DNA of 64,000 nt, from assembly GCA_910583605.1 (NCBI GenBank), contig CAJTXN010000009.1, positions 45,123 through 109,122 on the forward strand. Direction: 5' to 3'. Below, piece by piece: positions 40,897 through 49,290 of the stretch. Within the stretch, counting starts at the first letter, position 1. Each line of letters starts with the position of its first letter. The notes under the pieces were generated by a model. The model had not been told where the DNA came from. It ran no database searches and saw only the letters and a list, made by a program, of their open reading frames with translations. The DNA is from an uncultured Lachnospiraceae bacterium (lineage in GTDB: Bacteria; Bacillota; Clostridia; Lachnospirales; Lachnospiraceae). Made by a program: the position numbers and the translations under genes.

Positions 40897-42072
40897 ATGA
40901 AAGAATTAGAATTAAAATACGGATGTAATCCGAATCAGAAACCTTCCAGAATCTATATGAATGAGGGAGAGCTGCCGATTCAGGTGTTGAACGGAAAGCC
41001 GGGATACATCAATTTTTTGGATGCGTTTAACGGATGGCAGTTAGTCAGTGAATTAAAAAAAGCAACCGGACTTCCGGCAGCGACTTCCTTTAAGCATGTT
41101 TCTCCGGCAGGAGCTGCAGTAGGACTTCCTCTTACCGATGTGGAGAAAAAAATATATTGGGTAGAAGACATGGAAGAGTTTACTCCGTTATCCAATGCAT
41201 ATGCGAGGGCCAGAGGTGCGGACCGGATGTCTTCCTTCGGTGATTTTATATCCTTATCGGATGTCTGTGATGTGGCAACCGCAAAGCTGATTAAACGGGA
41301 GGTATCTGACGGAGTGATTGCACCGGGTTATGAGCCGGAGGCACTGGAGATTCTGAAAGCAAAGAAAAAAGGAAATTATAATGTAATTCAGATTAATTCG
41401 GATTATAAACCGAATCCGATTGAACGAAAAGAAGTATTTGGTATTAATTTTGAACAGGGAAGAAACGAACTTGTGATTGATGACGATTTTCTGGGCAATC
41501 TGGTGACAGAGAATAAAGAGATTCCGGAATCAGCCAAAATTGACTTAATTATTTCATTGATTACATTGAAATATACCCAGTCCAATTCCGTATGCTTTGC
41601 CAAAGGAGGACAGGCAATCGGTATCGGTGCGGGACAGCAGTCCAGAATCCATTGTACCAGACTGGCAGGTTCCAAGGCGGATAACTGGTTTTTACGTCAG
41701 TCTCCGAAGGTACTGGGATTACAGTTTGTGGACAGTATCGGACGTGCGGACCGGGATAATGCCATTGACTTATATATTGGTGAAGATTACATGGATGTAT
41801 TGGCAGACGGTGCATGGGAACATATTTTCAAGGTAAAACCGGAGGTATTTACCAGAGAAGAAAAGAGAGCATGGCTGGATAACATGCAGGATGTAGCTTT
41901 GGGTTCCGATGCGTTCTTCCCATTTGGAGACAATATTGAGCGGGCACAAAAGAGCGGTGTGAAATATGTAGCACAGCCAGGCGGCTCGATCCGTGATGAT
42001 AATGTAATTGAGACCTGTAATAAATATAATATGGCAATGTGCTTTACAGGATTACGTTTATTCCATCATTAA
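40897..42072 (+). CDS. AICAR transformylase (stand-alone PurH C-terminal domain)
   Basis: Transfers a formyl group from 10-formyl-tetrahydrofolate to AICAR, giving FAICAR. The 391-residue protein corresponds to the AICARFT part of PurH only: KELELKYGCNPNQKPSRIYM, the active-site Lys-His in SFKHVSPAGAAVG, YARARGADRMSSFGDFISLS, KYTQSNSVCFAKGGQAIGIG and SDAFFPFGDNIE. The cyclohydrolase domain is missing and is replaced by the PurO-type gene immediately upstream. ATG 40897 fits the family start; a GTG at 40858 would add 13 residues. The two genes are an evident operon. Confidence 0.93.
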   Translation: MKELELKYGCNPNQKPSRIYMNEGELPIQVLNGKPGYINFLDAFNGWQLVSELKKATGLPAATSFKHVSPAGAAVGLPLTDVEKKIYWVEDMEEFTPLSNAYARARGADRMSSFGDFISLSDVCDVATAKLIKREVSDGVIAPGYEPEALEILKAKKKGNYNVIQINSDYKPNPIERKEVFGINFEQGRNELVIDDDFLGNLVTENKEIPESAKIDLIISLITLKYTQSNSVCFAKGGQAIGIGAGQQSRIHCTRLAGSKADNWFLRQSPKVLGLQFVDSIGRADRDNAIDLYIGEDYMDVLADGAWEHIFKVKPEVFTREEKRAWLDNMQDVALGSDAFFPFGDNIERAQKSGVKYVAQPGGSIRDDNVIETCNKYNMAMCFTGLRLFHH

Positions 42073-42137
42073 TTTTATCTTAGTTTGTATGAATGTCCGG
42101 GAAAGGATTCAAACAAAAAACAGGAGGAGCAGTTTTA

Positions 42138-43346
42138 ATGGAAAAGATTAAAATGACTACGCCATTGGTTGAGATGGATGGCGACGAAATGACAAGAATA
42201 TTGTGGAAGATGATAAAGGATGAGTTGTTGCTGCCGTTCATCGAGCTGAATACGGAATATTATGATTTGGGACTGGAGCATAGAAATGCCACGGATGATA
42301 AGGTTACGGCGGAATCTGCGGAAGCAACGAAAAAGTATGGTGTAGCAGTTAAATGTGCCACCATAACTCCGAATGCAGCAAGAATGACAGAGTATAATTT
42401 AAAGGAAATGTGGAAGAGTCCCAACGGAACCATCCGTGCGATTTTAGACGGAACCGTATTCCGGGCGCCGATTATCGTTAAGGGAATCGAGCCTTGCGTG
42501 AAGAACTGGAAGAAACCGATCACGATTGCCAGACATGCCTATGGTGATGTATATAAGGCAACGGAACTGAAAGTTGCGGGAGCAGGAAAAGCAGAACTGG
42601 TATTTACCGATGAAAATGGAAAGGAAACAAGGGAGTTAATCCATGAATTTAAGGGTGCAGGTGTCATTCAGGGACAGCACAACCTGAATAACTCCATAGA
42701 AAGCTTTGCCCGGAGCTGCTTTACTTATGCTTTGGCTACAAAGCAGGATTTATGGTTTGCCACAAAGGATACCATTTCCAAGAAATATGACCATACCTTT
42801 AAGGATGTCTTTAATGAAATATTTGAGGCAGAATATGCGGATAAATTTAAAGAAACCGGCATAGAATATTTCTATACACTGATAGATGATGCGGTTGCCC
42901 GTGTAATGAAATCGGAGGGCGGATATATCTGGGCCTGCAAAAATTATGACGGTGATGTAATGAGCGATATGGTATCTTCTGCATTTGGTTCCCTTGCCAT
43001 GATGACTTCCGTACTGGTATCCCCGGATGGATATTATGAGTATGAAGCGGCTCACGGTACCGTACAGAGACATTACTATAAGCATCTGAAAGGGGAAGAA
43101 ACTTCCACAAACTCAGTGGCTACGATTTTTGCATGGACGGGAGCTTTAAGAAAACGCGGAGAATTAGATGGAAATACAGCGCTGTCAGAGTTTGCCGATA
43201 AGCTGGAACAGGCATGCATTAAGACCATAGAAGACGGTAAAATGACCAAAGACCTTGCATTGATTACAACAAATCCAAATCCTGCTGTTTTAAACAGTCA
43301 GGACTTTATTAAGGCAGTCAGAGCAACATTACAGGAGATGGTATAG
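42138..43346 (+). CDS. icd: NADP-dependent isocitrate dehydrogenase
   Basis: Oxidises isocitrate to 2-oxoglutarate and CO2 with NADP, providing the carbon skeleton for glutamate. The 402-residue protein is of the dimeric type shared with eukaryotes: PLVEMDGDEMTRILWKMIKD, KCATITPNAARMTEY, SPNGTIRAILDGTVFRAPI, DDAVARVMKSEGGYIWACKN, GDVMSDMVSSAFGSLAMMTS and AAHGTVQRHY. ATG 42138 has CAGGAGGAGC 7 bp upstream; the frame opens earlier but without an SD. It follows the purine genes by 65 bp and may be read with them. Confidence 0.95.
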   Translation: MEKIKMTTPLVEMDGDEMTRILWKMIKDELLLPFIELNTEYYDLGLEHRNATDDKVTAESAEATKKYGVAVKCATITPNAARMTEYNLKEMWKSPNGTIRAILDGTVFRAPIIVKGIEPCVKNWKKPITIARHAYGDVYKATELKVAGAGKAELVFTDENGKETRELIHEFKGAGVIQGQHNLNNSIESFARSCFTYALATKQDLWFATKDTISKKYDHTFKDVFNEIFEAEYADKFKETGIEYFYTLIDDAVARVMKSEGGYIWACKNYDGDVMSDMVSSAFGSLAMMTSVLVSPDGYYEYEAAHGTVQRHYYKHLKGEETSTNSVATIFAWTGALRKRGELDGNTALSEFADKLEQACIKTIEDGKMTKDLALITTNPNPAVLNSQDFIKAVRATLQEMV

Positions 43347-43351
43347 TATAG

Positions 43352-43987
43352 ATGGCAGATAACAGGAGAGTCCTGCGTCCGGGACAGATTTACAGGCATT
43401 TTAAAGGTAATTTATATCAGATTCTTACAGTTGCGGTTCATTCCGAAACAGGAGAAGAACTGGTCATTTATCAGAAACTCTATGAAGATTTCAGGGTTCA
43501 TGCCAGACCGCTGAATATGTTTCTGAGCGAAGTAGACCGGAGAAAATATCCGAGAGTCAGACAAAAATACCGGTTTGAACTGCTTTATGAGCCGGAATTT
43601 CATGGAAAACAGGATACAGTTCCGGAACAAAAAACCGGATTTGCAGCGGAACCGGTGAGCGGAAAAGATGGTGTACAGAATAACGGCAGCCATGCTGTGA
43701 ACCCGACGGCAGTTTATGAAACATTAAAGGAAGAGGCTGCTGGTACCGATGAAAACGAACAGCAGGGAGCCAATCCCTATCTGCTGCAGTTTTTGGATGC
43801 GGATACATTTGAAGAAAAGAAAAATGTATTGGTCAGCATTAAAAACCGGATGACACACCGTCTGATTGATGATATTGCGGCGGCGCTGGACGTAACCGTG
43901 GACGAGGGAGAACTGGAGACCAGATACAACAGCCTGATGAACTGTGTGGATACCAGAAGAAAATTTGAATGTAACCGTTTCCGATAA
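43352..43987 (+). CDS. DUF1653 domain protein
   Basis: A 211-residue protein. The N-terminal 70 residues match DUF1653: LRPGQIYRHFKGNLYQILTV, AVHSETGEELVIYQKLYED and VHARPLNMFLSEVDRRKYPR. The rest is less conserved: a low-complexity polar linker (about 85-135) and an acidic helical end (FLDADTFEEKKNVLVSIKNR). DUF1653 proteins are small and of unknown function; this one is longer than the usual single-domain form. It lies 5 bp after icd and ends at a strong terminator. Confidence 0.82.
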   Translation: MADNRRVLRPGQIYRHFKGNLYQILTVAVHSETGEELVIYQKLYEDFRVHARPLNMFLSEVDRRKYPRVRQKYRFELLYEPEFHGKQDTVPEQKTGFAAEPVSGKDGVQNNGSHAVNPTAVYETLKEEAAGTDENEQQGANPYLLQFLDADTFEEKKNVLVSIKNRMTHRLIDDIAAALDVTVDEGELETRYNSLMNCVDTRRKFECNRFR

Positions 43988-44011
43988 GACGGAAATTCCC
44001 CGCAGGACATA

Positions 44012-44064
44012 ATAAAACGGAACGAACCGTAATTTTTTTACGATTAAGGTTCGTTCCGTTTTAT
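44012..44064. terminator. Bidirectional terminator
   Basis: Perfect 17-bp arms (ATAAAACGGAACGAACC and complement, 44012-44028 / 44048-44064) separate the plus-strand icd unit from the minus-strand carbamate kinase. Confidence 0.92.
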
Positions 44065-44078
44065 ATTGCCGAATTTAT

Positions 44079-45020
44079 TTATTCAATAATGGTTCCGACT
44101 TTCAGATTGATACCGGCTTTTGCCTTTTCCAGATTGGTAATGATGGCTGTTCTTCCGGTTCCGGCAGCCACAAAGTTAACGGCAGCTTCAATTTTTGGAA
44201 GGGTGGTCAGAGGATTCAGTTTGTTATCCTCCATCAGTTTACCTGCTTCCGCTACACTCAGTTTACCCAGTTCTTTTTTATTTCCGTTTTCGTCAGTTAT
44301 GGAAACATAATCGCTGGAGGTGAGAATCAGCAGGGCATCGGCATGAATCATATCCGCAAGTTTTGCGGCAGTATAGTCCTTCTCAATTACTGCACTGGCG
44401 CCTTTCAGACCGGTCCGCTGGTCCAGAACCGGAATACCGCCGCCGCCCGCAGCGATTACCAGCTGGTTTGCATCTAGCAGCGCTTTGATGGCATCGATTT
44501 CATAGATGTCAATCGGTTTCGGAGAAGCGATGATCCTCCGGTAACCTTTTCCTTCTTCCGATTCTTCGTATGTGACATAGTTTCCTTTGTGTTCTTCCAG
44601 TTCTGCCTCTTCTTTGGTCATATAACGTCCGATTACTTTGGTAGGATTGTGGAAGGCGCTGTCAAAGGGGTCTACCCTTACCTGGGTGATAATGGTGGAA
44701 ACCGGTTTATAAATGCCTCTGTGAAGCAACTCCGTCCGGATGGAGTTCTGTAAATCGAAACCGATATACCCCTGGCTCATGGCGCCGCAGACAGACATGG
44801 GAGCAACCGTATATTTATTGTCCAGACGGCTGAACTCCGTCATGGCTGTCTGAATCATGCCGACCTGGGGACCGTTGCTGTGAGTGATCACGATTTCATA
44901 TTTTGCTTCCACTAAATCTGCAATGGCAGCCGCCGCTTTTTTTACATTTTCCTGCTGCTTCGGAAGGGTAGAGCCAAAAGCGTTCCGTCCAAGGGCAACA
45001 ACAATTTTTTTTGTATTCAT
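44079..45020 (-). CDS. arcC: Carbamate kinase
   Basis: Makes ATP from carbamoyl phosphate, usually the last step of arginine or other ureide fermentation. The 313-residue protein has KKIVVALGRNAFG at the start, ITHSNGPQVGMIQTAM, the family signature MSQGYIGFDLQNSIR, VIAAGGGGIPVLDQ and DYTAAKLADMIHADALLILT. No arcA or arcB is nearby, so it may serve a dispersed arginine deiminase route or agmatine or purine breakdown. Its promoter is readable on the minus strand (TTGTAA 45222-45227, 17 bp, TATAAT 45199-45204), giving a leader of about 180 nt. The DnaA-box cluster lies just upstream. Confidence 0.94.
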   Translation of the reverse strand: MNTKKIVVALGRNAFGSTLPKQQENVKKAAAAIADLVEAKYEIVITHSNGPQVGMIQTAMTEFSRLDNKYTVAPMSVCGAMSQGYIGFDLQNSIRTELLHRGIYKPVSTIITQVRVDPFDSAFHNPTKVIGRYMTKEEAELEEHKGNYVTYEESEEGKGYRRIIASPKPIDIYEIDAIKALLDANQLVIAAGGGGIPVLDQRTGLKGASAVIEKDYTAAKLADMIHADALLILTSSDYVSITDENGNKKELGKLSVAEAGKLMEDNKLNPLTTLPKIEAAVNFVAAGTGRTAIITNLEKAKAGINLKVGTIIE

Positions 45021-45227
45021 ATGATAAAACCAAATATCACATCAGTGATAACTGCCCATACATTAGTAAATTACTGATAAATACACGGTATATGAAAGAA
45101 ACGATAGCGGGCATCCTTTCTCAGATAATTTGTTTCTTCATACCGCCGGATGTTCCGGCAAAGAATTGTACCGGAAATCCGATTCAAAATATAAAATTAT
45201 TATAGTAGATACAACCATAAATTACAA
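45021..45227 (-). promoter_or_regulatory. arcC promoter and long leader
   Basis: Minus-strand promoter TTGTAA / TATAAT with a 17-bp spacer. The leader of about 180 nt holds a small stem (TTCCGG / CCGGAA, near 45153-45176) but I recognise no riboswitch class in it. Confidence 0.6.
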
Positions 45228-45271
45228 GTGAATTCTTTTATCCAAATGTTTCGAATAACTTTTTGTAATTG

Positions 45272-45388
45272 TTATCCACAATTTCCACAGGGTTATACAC
45301 AATAATAACTCTATTTGAACATTAATTTTTAAAAAGTCTGACAAATTATACACATTTACAATAGAAAATGCACGAAAATTGTGGATAA
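45272..45388. promoter_or_regulatory. Cluster of four perfect DnaA boxes
   Basis: TTATCCACA at 45272-45280, TTATACACA at 45293-45301, TTATACACA at 45346-45354, and TTATCCACA on the minus strand at 45380-45388 all match TTATNCACA exactly. A degenerate copy (ATTTCCACA) sits at about 45281-45289. The 44 bp between boxes 2 and 3 are very AT-rich. No dnaA or dnaN is present, so this is unlikely to be oriC itself and more likely a DnaA-binding (titration or control) locus. Confidence 0.85.
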
Positions 45389-45396
45389 CTCTGCAT

Positions 45397-47328
45397 TTAG
45401 TTTTCAAGTTCTTCCGATAACTGCTCCCATTGTTCATAAAGCAAAGACAGTTTTGCATTAATTTCTTCCTGTTCTGTGGAAATCTCCAACAGTTTTCCGG
45501 CATTGGAAGCAATGGAGGTATCATTTAACCGCTCATTTAATTCGGAAAGTCTTTCTTCCAGAACAAAGATATCCTCTTCGGTCTTTTTAAACTGATTCTG
45601 TTTTTTTCGGAGTTTCGCCTGTTCTTCTTTTTGGGATTTCCAATCGGTTTTTGCGGCGGATGTTTCCGAAATATCGCCGGAAGCGGAAACCGACGGGGAT
45701 TCCGGTGCGTAGACCGCAGTCAGTTCCTCATGTTTTTCCAGGTAGTAATCATAATTACCGATATAATTTACAAACTGCCGATTGGTCAGTTCCAAAATGC
45801 GGGTGGCGGTTTTATTGATAAAATACCGGTCGTGGGAAACATATAATACGGTACCGCTGTAATTGTTAATGGCCTGCTCCAGAATTTCCTTGGATACAAT
45901 GTCCAGATGGTTGGTAGGTTCATCCAAAATCAGGAAGTTGGCTTCCGACAGCATGAGTTTTGCCAGGGAAATCCGTCCCCGTTCCCCGCCGCTCAGTTCG
46001 GATATGTGTTTCATTACATCATCTCCGGTAAAAAGGAAAGCGGCCAGTACATTCCGGATTTCCGTGATCGTCATGTCAGGATAAGTGTCTGACAATTCTT
46101 CGAATAAGGTATTTTCCATGGTCAGAACATGATGTTCCTGATCGTAATATCCGATATTTACTTTGGAACCTAATGTAAATTCACCGGTATCGCTGTCCGT
46201 CAGGCCGTTGATGATTTTTAGAAGGGTGGTCTTTCCGGTACCGTTGTTTCCTATGATACCTACTTTTTCCCCGCGCTTGATCTCAAAACTGATATCCGAA
46301 AATAATTGTTGCTTTCCAAAAGATTTTGAAAGATTTTTTACGGACAGGACATCATTTCCGCTTAAAACCCGGGGAGACAGGCTCAGATGCATCTCGCTGT
46401 CAATCTCAACCGGTTTCTGAATCCGTTCAATTTTATTTAATTGTTTTTCACGGCTTTCCGCCCGGCGGATGGATTTTTCACGGTTGAAGGAGCGAAGTTT
46501 TTCAATGACCGCTTCCTGATGTCTGATTTCTTTTTGTTGATTGTAATACTGTTTTAGTTGTGCAGCTCTTAAACTTTCTTTTTTAACGGCATAATCGCTG
46601 TAGTTTCCCATATATGTAACGGCATTTGTATTTTCTATTTCAATCACTTTGGTAACAATCCGGTCAAGAAAATACCGGTCATGGGAAATTATCAAGACTG
46701 CTCCTTTGTAATTACCCAGAAAGGTTTCCAGCCATGCAATAGAGTTTAAATCCAGATGGTTGGTAGGCTCGTCCAGAAGAATGATATCCGGTTCCGACAG
46801 CAGAAGACGGCTTAAGAATACTCTTGTTTTCTGACCGCCGGATAATGTACGGACAGGCTTATCAAAATCCTCCTCCGAAAATCCCAGACCTTTCAGTACA
46901 CCTGTGATTTCGCTTTTATATGCGTAGCCGTTGTTTAATTCAAAGCTGTGGGATAAACGGGAATACTCTGCCAGCATGGCATCCAGGGTTTCTCCGGAAG
47001 CCTGTTTCATATCGGCCTCCAGTTTCCTCAGGTTCTGTTCCGTCTGAATGATATCTTTTTTCACTTCCAGCATTTCATCATAAATGGTCCGGCTGCCGGA
47101 AATATCCGGATGCTGGGATAAATATGCCAGTGTTTTACCTTTTGAAACAATTACATCTCCGGAATCCGGTGTCAGTTCACCGGTAATAATTTTGAATAAG
47201 GTAGACTTGCCGGCACCGTTAATACCGATCACGGCAGCCTTTTCGTGGTCCTCGATATGGAAGGAACAACCGGATAAAACAATTTTGCCGTCAAAGGTCT
47301 GATTTATGTTATTACAGGAAAGAATCAT
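45397..47328 (-). CDS. ABC-F family ATPase (YdiF-like)
   Basis: A 643-residue soluble protein with two ABC ATPase domains and no membrane part, of the ribosome-associated ABC-F class. Domain 1 has GINGAGKSTLFKIITG (Walker A), LSGGQKTRVFLSRLLL (signature) and IILLDEPTNHLD (Walker B); the linker is the charged helical hairpin expected for the P-site tRNA interaction motif; domain 2 has GNNGTGKTTLLKIING, LSGGERGRISLAKLML and LILDEPTNHLD. The C-terminal 100 residues form a charged coiled coil. ATG 47328 has AAAGGAG 8 bp upstream. Position before rex mirrors the Bacillus ydiF-rex neighbourhood. Confidence 0.94.
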   Translation of the reverse strand: MILSCNNINQTFDGKIVLSGCSFHIEDHEKAAVIGINGAGKSTLFKIITGELTPDSGDVIVSKGKTLAYLSQHPDISGSRTIYDEMLEVKKDIIQTEQNLRKLEADMKQASGETLDAMLAEYSRLSHSFELNNGYAYKSEITGVLKGLGFSEEDFDKPVRTLSGGQKTRVFLSRLLLSEPDIILLDEPTNHLDLNSIAWLETFLGNYKGAVLIISHDRYFLDRIVTKVIEIENTNAVTYMGNYSDYAVKKESLRAAQLKQYYNQQKEIRHQEAVIEKLRSFNREKSIRRAESREKQLNKIERIQKPVEIDSEMHLSLSPRVLSGNDVLSVKNLSKSFGKQQLFSDISFEIKRGEKVGIIGNNGTGKTTLLKIINGLTDSDTGEFTLGSKVNIGYYDQEHHVLTMENTLFEELSDTYPDMTITEIRNVLAAFLFTGDDVMKHISELSGGERGRISLAKLMLSEANFLILDEPTNHLDIVSKEILEQAINNYSGTVLYVSHDRYFINKTATRILELTNRQFVNYIGNYDYYLEKHEELTAVYAPESPSVSASGDISETSAAKTDWKSQKEEQAKLRKKQNQFKKTEEDIFVLEERLSELNERLNDTSIASNAGKLLEISTEQEEINAKLSLLYEQWEQLSEELEN

Positions 47329-47451
47329 GGTAAAAACTCCTTTATGTATCTCTAAAATGTTATCACAGGCCGGGCAGAAGCCCAAAACCTGTTATTAATA
47401 TAATGGATATTTCTTAAAAAGTAAATCCGCTTTCTATTTTTTTTGAAATGT

Positions 47452-47483
47452 TTGTTTAAATATTGTCAAAGTTGTGCTATAAT
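47452..47483 (+). promoter_or_regulatory. rex promoter with extended -10 and possible Rex site
   Basis: An extended -10 (TG at 47475-47476, TATAAT at 47478-47483) precedes rex by 44 bp. Upstream, TTGTTTAAATATTGTCAA (47452-47469) matches the Rex operator TTGTTAA-N4-TTAACAA at 11 of 14 fixed positions, which suggests autoregulation. Confidence 0.45.
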
Positions 47484-47527
47484 GTGATGAGATTTGGTTT
47501 ATAGAATTGGAACGAGGATGGTGCCAT

Positions 47528-48172
47528 ATGATTAAGAATGAAATTTCAACAGCCGTAGTCAGAAGACTTCCCAGATATTACCGATATCTTGGTGAACTTC
47601 TGGAATCCGGTATAGAGAGAATTTCATCCAGTGAATTAAGTAAGAAAATGAATGTCACCGCATCACAGATACGACAGGATTTAAATAATTTCGGAGGATT
47701 CGGACAGCAGGGATACGGATATAATGTGGAATTTTTATATCTGGAAATCGGGAAAATACTGGGCGTAGATAAAAAACATAATATGATAATTATTGGTTCC
47801 GGCAATCTGGGGCAGGCAATTGCCAACTATGCCAATTTTGAAAGAAGAGGATTTGTAGTTACCGGAATGTTTGATAAAAATCCGGCATTGGTGGGTAAGA
47901 CCGTAAGAAATATTAAAATAAAACCAATGGAGGAATTAAAAGAATATATTGTGAAACATAATATTGATATTGCCGCACTTACCATTCCCAAACTGGAAGC
48001 GGTATATGTGGCGGAAGAACTGGTAAAATACGGGATAAAGGCGATATGGAATTTTGCGCATACAGATTTGAATCTGCCAAAGCATATTGTTGTTGAAAAC
48101 GTTCATTTGTCAGAAAGTCTGATGCGTTTGTCCTATAACCTGACACGGGTAGAAAATCAGGATATACAGTAG
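47528..48172 (+). CDS. rex: Redox-sensing transcriptional repressor Rex
   Basis: Rex represses fermentation and respiration genes and lets go of DNA when NADH is high. The 214-residue protein has an N-terminal winged helix (VVRRLPRYYRYLGELLESG, SSSELSKKMNVTASQIRQDL-like) and a Rossmann domain with IIGSGNLGQAIANYANFERR, IDIAALTIPK and the C-terminal domain-swapped helix (MRLSYNLTR). ATG 47528 is chosen from family N-termini, with GAGGA about 10 bp upstream. It stands alone behind its own promoter. Confidence 0.96.
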   Translation: MIKNEISTAVVRRLPRYYRYLGELLESGIERISSSELSKKMNVTASQIRQDLNNFGGFGQQGYGYNVEFLYLEIGKILGVDKKHNMIIIGSGNLGQAIANYANFERRGFVVTGMFDKNPALVGKTVRNIKIKPMEELKEYIVKHNIDIAALTIPKLEAVYVAEELVKYGIKAIWNFAHTDLNLPKHIVVENVHLSESLMRLSYNLTRVENQDIQ

Positions 48173-48235
48173 TTTTTGAAACTGACCGGAGGATTCTCCG
48201 TTCAGCCGGATATTTCCAAAAAAGGAGTGCTTACA

Positions 48236-48859
48236 GTGGCTAGAAAAACAATAAATGAATATTCTTATGCAGGAAAGATTAATATGAAAAAGGTTCCGTT
48301 GCTGCCGTTGGATAACAGATGGCATCAGTTGTTTCCGGCAGAAGAGAAGTCCAATCACATAAAGAAGCTGGAAAATGAGGTCATGGCAATTATAAAGGCG
48401 GAAAGCCGTGTTTCCAAGGAACTGAAAGATTTGGTAAAATTAAAGAAAAAGCTGATGGATGAAATTGTGCAGAATATGGAAGAAACCACAGATGAAAAAG
48501 AAGCCCTGAGACAGAAAAAACTGTCAGCCAGCCAGAAGCTGATTCAGGAGATCAATGAGAAGATGGAAAAGCTGGAAACCGAAGATTTGGAAATTCCACA
48601 TAAGTTATTAAAGGCAAATGAAGCGCTTTTATATGCCAGCATAGAGGACTGTTATGCCAGACTTGACCGGAATGCCGGACAGATTGAAGTTCTGACGGAG
48701 TGGATAAACCGTACCAGGGATGAATTAAAAAAGAATGTGATCATTAAGCAGGAAAAAGAAGAGATGAATCAGAGGATATATTCTTATATGCATGATATGC
48801 TGGGACCGAGGTTTATGGAAATCTTTGACCGGGAACATAAAACGGATTCTGATTCTTAG
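48236..48859 (+). CDS. Hypothetical coiled-coil protein
   Basis: A 207-residue protein with no recognised family. Residues 1-40 are basic and aromatic (ARKTINEYSYAGKINMKKVP, DNRWHQLFP); residues 45-180 are Lys/Glu-rich heptads (KKLENEVMAIIKAESRVSKE, LIQEINEKMEKLETEDLEIP) that should form a long coiled coil. No signal peptide or membrane helix. GTG 48236 is chosen because AAAGGAG lies 8 bp upstream; a TTG at 48176 has no SD. It follows rex by 63 bp and may share its transcript. The heptad content suggests a structural or protein-binding role, without evidence for a partner. Confidence 0.7.
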   Translation: MARKTINEYSYAGKINMKKVPLLPLDNRWHQLFPAEEKSNHIKKLENEVMAIIKAESRVSKELKDLVKLKKKLMDEIVQNMEETTDEKEALRQKKLSASQKLIQEINEKMEKLETEDLEIPHKLLKANEALLYASIEDCYARLDRNAGQIEVLTEWINRTRDELKKNVIIKQEKEEMNQRIYSYMHDMLGPRFMEIFDREHKTDSDS

Positions 48860-48896
48860 AAGTATTATATACATAAATGAATGATGCAGAGGTATT

Positions 48897-49286
48897 ATGA
48901 TAGTTGGTATTGGAAATGATATTGTAGAAATCAGCAGATTTGAGACAATCGTGGAACGGGAATCCGTACTTCATAAAATGTTTTCAGAGAGGGAAGTTAT
49001 ACTGGGAGGTAAACGTCCCTCCTTTTTTGCAGGCAGTTTTGCAGTTAAGGAATCGGTATCAAAAGCATTTGGTACGGGAATCCGGGGATTTCGCCTGAAT
49101 GAGATTGAAGTTCTGCGGGACGACATGGGAAAGCCTTATGTGGAGCTTCAGGGCAGGGCGAAAGAACTGGCGGTGGCACTTGGGATTGACAGCATTTATG
49201 TATCCATATCGGATACGAAACAGCTGGCTGCAGCGGTGGCTGTGGCGGAAGCGAAGGAAACCCGTGATGGAAACGGAGGGAATTAA
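48897..49286 (+). CDS. acpS: Holo-[acyl-carrier-protein] synthase
   Basis: Transfers 4'-phosphopantetheine from CoA to apo-ACP, activating fatty acid synthesis. The 129-residue protein shows MIVGIGNDIVEISRF with the metal-binding Asp, FFAGSFAVKESVSKAFGTGI with the catalytic Glu-x-x-x-Lys, and the C-terminal VSISDTKQLAAAVAVAE, at standard length. It heads the run acpS-nnr-alr-mazF, the same order as in Bacillus. Confidence 0.95.
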   Translation: MIVGIGNDIVEISRFETIVERESVLHKMFSEREVILGGKRPSFFAGSFAVKESVSKAFGTGIRGFRLNEIEVLRDDMGKPYVELQGRAKELAVALGIDSIYVSISDTKQLAAAVAVAEAKETRDGNGGN

Positions 49287-49290
49287 GGGT

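Noticed and set aside
44079..45020. Arginine deiminase operon
   Set aside because: Only the kinase is present; arcA and arcB are absent from the window.
45021..45200. Guanidine-type riboswitch in the arcC leader
   Set aside because: The leader is long and carbamate kinase would fit, but the conserved paired ACGR motifs are not visible.
45272..45388. Chromosomal origin oriC
   Set aside because: DnaA boxes are present, but no dnaA, dnaN, recF or gyrB is near and gene strand does not switch around the site.
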